Assembly: GCF_004124275.1 (NCBI RefSeq)
Contig: NZ_CP027218.1
Location: forward strand, 3,413,501-3,477,500
DNA: 64,000 bases
Source: Pseudomonas sp. DTU12.3
Lineage (GTDB): Bacteria > Pseudomonadota > Gammaproteobacteria > Pseudomonadales > Pseudomonadaceae
Direction: 5' to 3'
Below are positions 60,210 to 64,000 of the stretch, piece after piece. A program made the position numbers and the translations under genes. How positions within the stretch are numbered: the stretch's first letter is position 1; the number at the start of each line of letters is the position of its first letter. The notes below the pieces were generated by a model. The model ran no database searches, had not been told where the DNA came from, and saw only the letters and a list, made by a program, of their open reading frames with translations.

Positions 60210-61508
60210 TCAGGGAGTGGGTAGCCATAGCCGGAAGCGGGCGCCGCCCAATGGGGAGGATTCAACGGTCAACGTGCCGCCCTGCGCTTCCAGTGCCCGG
60301 CGGCTGATGGCCAGCCCCAGGCCAAACCCACCGGTGGCCCGATCGCGGCTGCGGTCCAGGCGGTAGAACGGCTCGAAAATCCGTTCGCGCTCATCATCCG
60401 GGATGCCGATCCCGTCGTCGTCGACCCAGATCTCACACCCTTCGCCATTCACCTGCACGCCAATCTGGATGCGTTTTTCGCAATAACGCATGGCATTGCG
60501 CAGCAGGTTCTGGATAGCGCGGGCGGTCAGGCGCGGGTCCAGCGAGAAGCGTTCGAGCTGGCCATGCAGCAACACGTCAATGACGATTTCCGGCGACTCC
60601 AGTTCCTCGTCGACGCTGCCGAGAATGCTGTCGATGAATTCGTCCAGCGAGACTTCTATCTGCTCTGGCAATTGCGCCGGGTTTTGCAAGCGGCTGTAGG
60701 ACAGCAGCTCAAGCACTAGCTCATCGAGTTCACGAATGTGCGCGACCAGACCCTGCAAACGCTCGCGGCTTGCGGTCGGCAAGTCGTCAGACAGCGCCAG
60801 CGCAAGGCCGAAATCGAGGCGCGTCAGCGGTGTACGCAGCTCATGGGAGACGGCGTTAAGAAGGTCGCGTTGCTGATTCAGGAGGTTTTCGATGTCGCCG
60901 GCCATGGTGTCGAAGACGTTGGCCAGACTGCCGATGTTGGAACTCTGGGCGATTTTCGTGCGTTCGCTCAAATGGCCTTTACCGAAGCGTTCGGCGGTGC
61001 CCTTGAGGCGTTCGAGATCGCGCCAGTGCGGGCGCAACCACAGCAGCAGGCACGCCAACAGGCTCGCGCCGATCAGCACGTTGATACTCCAGTACAACAG
61101 ATTGACGTCCATCGGGTCCGGCGGCACGACCATTTGCACCGCCATGTCGTCATTCAGCGGCGTCACCGCTAACGTGCGCCAGCCCCAGTCACCGATGCGC
61201 ACCACGTTTTCGCCACGGCGCAGGCGTTGCTGCTCGATCGCAGTGAAGTCGGCGTCGTCGATACGCGCGAGGACGATGTGCAACGGCTGGAAATCCTTGT
61301 CCATCGACGCCGCAATCGCCGGCCACTGATCGTGCGGCGCAGCATGGAACTGCTTGGTGATCAGCGATTGCAGGCCGCGCGAATAATCGAGGTTGTAGGT
61401 GACGAAACGATCACGGAACGCCATGACCACCAGGTCCGGGACCAGATAGATCGCCGCGCTGTACGAGATAATCGTCACCAGATACAGGCGAAACAGGATG
61501 CGAAACAT
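60210..61508 (-). CDS. Sensor histidine kinase, RstB-like
   Basis: The 432-residue kinase has two membrane helices (about 7-30 and 138-158) around a periplasmic domain of about 105 residues. A HAMP domain follows, then the H-box LNAVSHELRTPLTRLDF with His222 as acceptor, N-box IQNLLRNAMRY near 333 and the G-boxes VDDDGIGIPDDERERIF and GGFGLGLAISRR. It is 4 bases downstream of an RstA-like regulator. The pair is divergent from an RND pump operon and probably controls it. Confidence 0.9.
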   Translation of the reverse strand: MFRILFRLYLVTIISYSAAIYLVPDLVVMAFRDRFVTYNLDYSRGLQSLITKQFHAAPHDQWPAIAASMDKDFQPLHIVLARIDDADFTAIEQQRLRRGENVVRIGDWGWRTLAVTPLNDDMAVQMVVPPDPMDVNLLYWSINVLIGASLLACLLLWLRPHWRDLERLKGTAERFGKGHLSERTKIAQSSNIGSLANVFDTMAGDIENLLNQQRDLLNAVSHELRTPLTRLDFGLALALSDDLPTASRERLQGLVAHIRELDELVLELLSYSRLQNPAQLPEQIEVSLDEFIDSILGSVDEELESPEIVIDVLLHGQLERFSLDPRLTARAIQNLLRNAMRYCEKRIQIGVQVNGEGCEIWVDDDGIGIPDDERERIFEPFYRLDRSRDRATGGFGLGLAISRRALEAQGGTLTVESSPLGGARFRLWLPTP

Positions 61509-61512
61509 CAGC

Positions 61513-62214
61513 TCAGCATTCCCACTCGGAACGGCTGAACAGATAACCCTTGCCCCACACGGTCTTGATCTTGCGTGCCTCGCCGGCGTGGTCGTCGAAC
61601 TTGCGCCGCAGCTTGGAGATCGCGACGTCTACCGAACGGTCGGTGCCGTTGAATTCGATGCCGCGCAAACGTTGCAGAATCTGGTCACGGCTCAGTACTT
61701 CGCCGGCATGCCGGGCCAGCACGACCAGCAAGTTGTACTCGCCGCTGGACAGTTCGACCAACTGCTCGCGCCAGGTCACGGTGCGCTCGGACAGATCAAT
61801 GCACAGGTTGCCCATGACGATGCGATCGTTGACCGTCAACGGCTCGCCGAGGCTGCTGCGGCGCAACAAGGTACGCACCCGCGCCAGCAGGACACGCGGC
61901 TCGCAAGGCTTGGTGACGTAATCGTCGGCGCCCATTTCCAGGCCCAGCACCTGATCGTGGCTGTCATCGCGGGCGGTGAGCATCAGGATCGGCAGCGTCG
62001 CCGAGTCGGCACGCAGCAAGCGGCACACTTGCAAGCCGTCGAGGCCCGGCAGCATCAGGTCGAGAATCACCAGATCCGGCGGATTGACTCGCGCCCGCTC
62101 CCGTACGTGATCGCCACGGCCGATGACGCTGACGGAATAGCCATTGCGCTCCAGATAGCTGGAAATCAGTTCGGCGAGGGCGGTGTCGTCTTCGACCAGG
62201 AGGATGTTGGGCAT
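61513..62214 (-). CDS. OmpR-family response regulator, RstA-like
   Basis: The 233-residue regulator has receiver residues Asp9-Asp10, the phosphorylation site Asp52 (LVILDLMLPG) and Lys102 (YVTKPCEP). The C-terminal winged helix includes LSRDQILQRLRGIEFNGTDRSVDVAISKLRRKF, very like RstA. It would bind direct repeats; a phased ACA-rich repeat lies in the divergent promoter at 62419. Confidence 0.91.
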   Translation of the reverse strand: MPNILLVEDDTALAELISSYLERNGYSVSVIGRGDHVRERARVNPPDLVILDLMLPGLDGLQVCRLLRADSATLPILMLTARDDSHDQVLGLEMGADDYVTKPCEPRVLLARVRTLLRRSSLGEPLTVNDRIVMGNLCIDLSERTVTWREQLVELSSGEYNLLVVLARHAGEVLSRDQILQRLRGIEFNGTDRSVDVAISKLRRKFDDHAGEARKIKTVWGKGYLFSRSEWEC

Positions 62215-62250
62215 GGAGGTGTTCCAGAAAGTGCGGTGGCGACATTGAAG

Positions 62251-62349
62251 GCCTCATCGCGGGCAAGCCCGCTCCCACAGTGTTTTCGGTTGTTCACATG
62301 ATTTGTGTCCACAACCGATCCCTGTGGGAGCGGGCTTGCCCGCGATGGC
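62251..62349. repeat. REP inverted pair, TGTGGGAG family (GCGGGCAAGCCC variant)
   Basis: Arms CATCGCGGGCAAGCCCGCTC and GAGCGGGCTTGCCCGCGATG enclose about 40 bases. It lies in the divergent promoter region between the regulator and the RND adaptor gene. Confidence 0.85.
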
Positions 62350-62418
62350 GATGCAACTGTCGCAATAAATTTCAAGGGCTAAAGGATATACGCCCTCACC
62401 CGTCCCTGAGTAAAACCC

Positions 62419-62454
62419 TTACACAATTTCACACAGCGCCTACAAAGCTTCACC
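62419..62454. promoter_or_regulatory. Phased ACA repeats upstream of the RND adaptor gene
   Basis: TTACAC, TCACAC, CTACAA and TTCACC recur with the A-C core at 62421, 62431, 62442 and 62452, spacings of 10, 11 and 10 bases. This phasing suits tandem dimers of an OmpR-family regulator such as the RstA-like protein encoded divergently. TACACAATTTCACA partly matches the E. coli RstA box. Confidence 0.4.
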
Positions 62455-62507
62455 GCTACTCTGCGCGACTGGCCGTAGGATGCGCGCATCAATATTGGGG
62501 GTGGTAA

Positions 62508-63665
62508 ATGTCGAACAAACTGTTGGCCGGGCTCGGCCTGATCGCAATGGCGCTGACGCTGAGTGCCTGTGACTCGTCCTCGAAAGCCGAGGAACAGGCG
62601 CCACCGGCCACCGTGCGCATCGAAACCATCGAGGCCCATCCCCTGTCGATCAGCAGCGAACTCAGCGGCCGCGTCGCGGCGCCGCGCATTGCCGAAGTGC
62701 GCGCACGGGTTGCCGGCGTGGTGCTGCAACGGACCTTTCGCGAAGGCAGCGACGTGAAAAAGGGCGACGTGCTGTTCCGCATCGATCCGGCGCCATTCAA
62801 GGCTGACCTCGACAGCGCCGAAGCCGCGCTGCGCAAAGCCGAAGCCAATGCCTTCCAGGCGAAATTGCAGGAACAACGCTACGCGCAATTGATCGACGAC
62901 AAAGCCATCAGTGCTCAGGACTACGACAACGCGCGCGCCAATGCCCGGCAAACCGCCGCCGATGTCGCGGCGAACAAAGCCGCCGTCGAACGGGCGAAAC
63001 TCAATCTCGGCTACGCCACCGTCGTCGCGCCGATTTCCGGGCGTGTCGGTCGCGCACTGGTCACCGAAGGCGCGTTGGTCGGGCAGAACGAAACCACGCC
63101 GCTGGCGTTGATTCAACAGCTGAACCCGATTCACGCCGACGTCACGCAATCGACCCGCGAGCTCAACGAACTGCGTCGCGCGTTCCGCTCCGGGCAGTTG
63201 CAGGAGGTCGGTCAGGATCAGGTCAAGGTCACGCTGATTCAGGATGACGGCAGTCTCTATGCGTTACCGGGCAAACTGCTGTTCAGCGATATCACGGTTG
63301 ATCCGGGCACCGGCCAGATCATCCTGCGCAGCGAATTCCCAAACCCCGATCTGGACCTGCTGCCAGGCAGTTTCATCCGTGTGCGCATCGAACAGGCGAA
63401 GATCCAGAACGGTATTACCGTGCCGCAACGCGCCGTTCAACGTGACAGCGCCGGCATCGCGCAAGTGCTGACCGTCGACGCGCAAATGCGTGTGGCGCAG
63501 CAACCGGTGCAACTGGGCGCGGTGCAAAACGATCGCTGGATCGTCACCGGCGGACTCAAGCCCGGCGACCGCATTGTCATTGAAGGCCTGCAGCACGCCC
63601 GTGCCGGCGAAAAAGTGCAGATCGACGACACCCCTCTTCCACTTGCCCAGACTTCTGGTCAGTAA
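62508..63665 (+). CDS. RND efflux periplasmic adaptor (membrane fusion lipoprotein)
   Basis: The 385-residue protein has a lipoprotein signal with lipobox LSAC (Cys21), then the MFP order: beta-barrel start, lipoyl half-motif ARVAGVVLQRTFREGSDVKKGDVLF near residue 66, an alpha-hairpin at about 95-160, and the second lipoyl half VVAPISGRVGRALVTEGALV near 172. It belongs to the AcrA/MexA/TtgA group and bridges the pump below to an outer-membrane channel. A pump gene follows after 15 bases. The export substrates are not evident. Confidence 0.9.
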   Translation: MSNKLLAGLGLIAMALTLSACDSSSKAEEQAPPATVRIETIEAHPLSISSELSGRVAAPRIAEVRARVAGVVLQRTFREGSDVKKGDVLFRIDPAPFKADLDSAEAALRKAEANAFQAKLQEQRYAQLIDDKAISAQDYDNARANARQTAADVAANKAAVERAKLNLGYATVVAPISGRVGRALVTEGALVGQNETTPLALIQQLNPIHADVTQSTRELNELRRAFRSGQLQEVGQDQVKVTLIQDDGSLYALPGKLLFSDITVDPGTGQIILRSEFPNPDLDLLPGSFIRVRIEQAKIQNGITVPQRAVQRDSAGIAQVLTVDAQMRVAQQPVQLGAVQNDRWIVTGGLKPGDRIVIEGLQHARAGEKVQIDDTPLPLAQTSGQ

Positions 63666-63680
63666 GCAGGACGCTTTTCT

Positions 63681-64000
63681 ATGCCGCAGTTCTTTATCGA
63701 CCGCCCGGTATTTGCCTGGGTCGTCGCGCTGTTCATCCTGTTGGCCGGTGCGCTGGCCATCCCGCAATTGCCGGTGGCGCAATACCCCGATGTCGCGCCG
63801 CCGCAGATCGAAATCTATGCCGTGTACCCTGGCGCGTCGGCGCAAACCGTCGATGAAAGCGTGGTCAGCCTGATCGAAGAAGAGCTCAACGGTGCCGATC
63901 ACCTGCTGTACTTCGAATCGCAGAGCAGCCTTGGCAGCGCGACCATCAAAGCGACCTTCCAGCCCGGCACCCATCCGGAACTGGCGCAGGTCGACGTGCA
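63681..64000 (+). CDS. RND efflux pump inner-membrane transporter (HAE1 family), N-terminal part only
   Basis: The frame starts at ATG 63681 and is open to the window end (106 residues). MPQFFIDRPVFAWVVALFIL is the standard first helix of AcrB/MexB-type pumps, and PVAQYPDVAPPQIEIYAVYPGASAQTV and SLIEEELNGADHLLYFESQS match the porter domain start. It works with the adaptor encoded upstream, using proton force to expel substrates. The outer-membrane partner may lie beyond the window. Confidence 0.92.
   Translation, partial: MPQFFIDRPVFAWVVALFILLAGALAIPQLPVAQYPDVAPPQIEIYAVYPGASAQTVDESVVSLIEEELNGADHLLYFESQSSLGSATIKATFQPGTHPELAQVDV

Overview
The window reads as chromosome from a Pseudomonas of the fluorescens group. 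Coding density is high, GC-rich third positions produce long antisense shadow frames, and many intergenic gaps hold inverted-pair REP elements of the kinds common in that group. Several proteins (SfnG, the Arn set, the PuuA/PotF/PuuB set) have the sequence character expected of Pseudomonas. I see no rRNA, tRNA, CRISPR array, prophage block or insertion sequence. The assignment rests on recognition of families, not on a database search.

Layout. 1-2.6 kb: the end of a class V aminotransferase, a thymidylate-kinase-like P-loop protein and a DUF985 cupin. 2.9-7.9 kb: an EutR-like AraC regulator divergent from a putrescine operon (puuA, potF-like binding protein, puuB). 8.1-10.3 kb: pqiBC without pqiA, tail-to-tail with an orphan histidine kinase. 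11.9-15.8 kb: an envelope operon with an Ais-like phosphatase, an ArnT paralogue and another GT39 transferase. 16.1-19.7 kb: an FbpABC-type Fe3+ importer behind a Fur-like site, then a tyrosine recombinase. 21.0-31.5 kb: arnBCADTEF-ugd plus an extra GT39 gene, all nearly overlapping; this set makes and attaches L-Ara4N to lipid A. 31.6-34.3 kb: a GNAT acetyltransferase framed by REPs, an MFS transporter and an HPP protein.

34.5-44.6 kb: acyl-CoA catabolism. A hydroxyisobutyryl-CoA hydrolase and acyl-CoA dehydrogenase on + (valine type) face a - strand operon of acyl-CoA synthetase, SDR dehydrogenase, thiolase, acyl-CoA dehydrogenase and enoyl-CoA hydratase, with an AraC regulator. A three-unit, 156-bp tandem repeat bounded by terminal inverted repeats lies between them. 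44.9-49.2 kb: efeU-efeO-efeB-efeM iron uptake with a Fur-like box. 49.3-56.9 kb: mixed single genes: pssA, a TetR regulator, a SnoaL-like protein, sfnG with a sigma54 promoter, TauE, nudC, a dienoyl-CoA isomerase and a methyltransferase. 57.0-60.1 kb: cytochrome b561, a TPR protein, an ECF sigma/anti-sigma pair and pncA. 60.2-64.0 kb: an RstAB-like two-component system divergent from an RND efflux operon whose pump gene runs off the window.

Two themes stand out. One is envelope modification: two ArnT-like proteins, two more GT39 proteins and an Ais-like phosphatase, with a sensor kinase alongside. The other is iron uptake by two systems. I found no wholly new protein system. The most unusual items are non-coding: the TIR-bounded triple repeat with a nested hairpin at 36810-37322, a hairpin that would mask the Shine-Dalgarno of the acyl-CoA synthetase operon, a run of four palindromes before the hydroxyisobutyryl-CoA hydrolase, and REP elements that supply stop codons to three genes.
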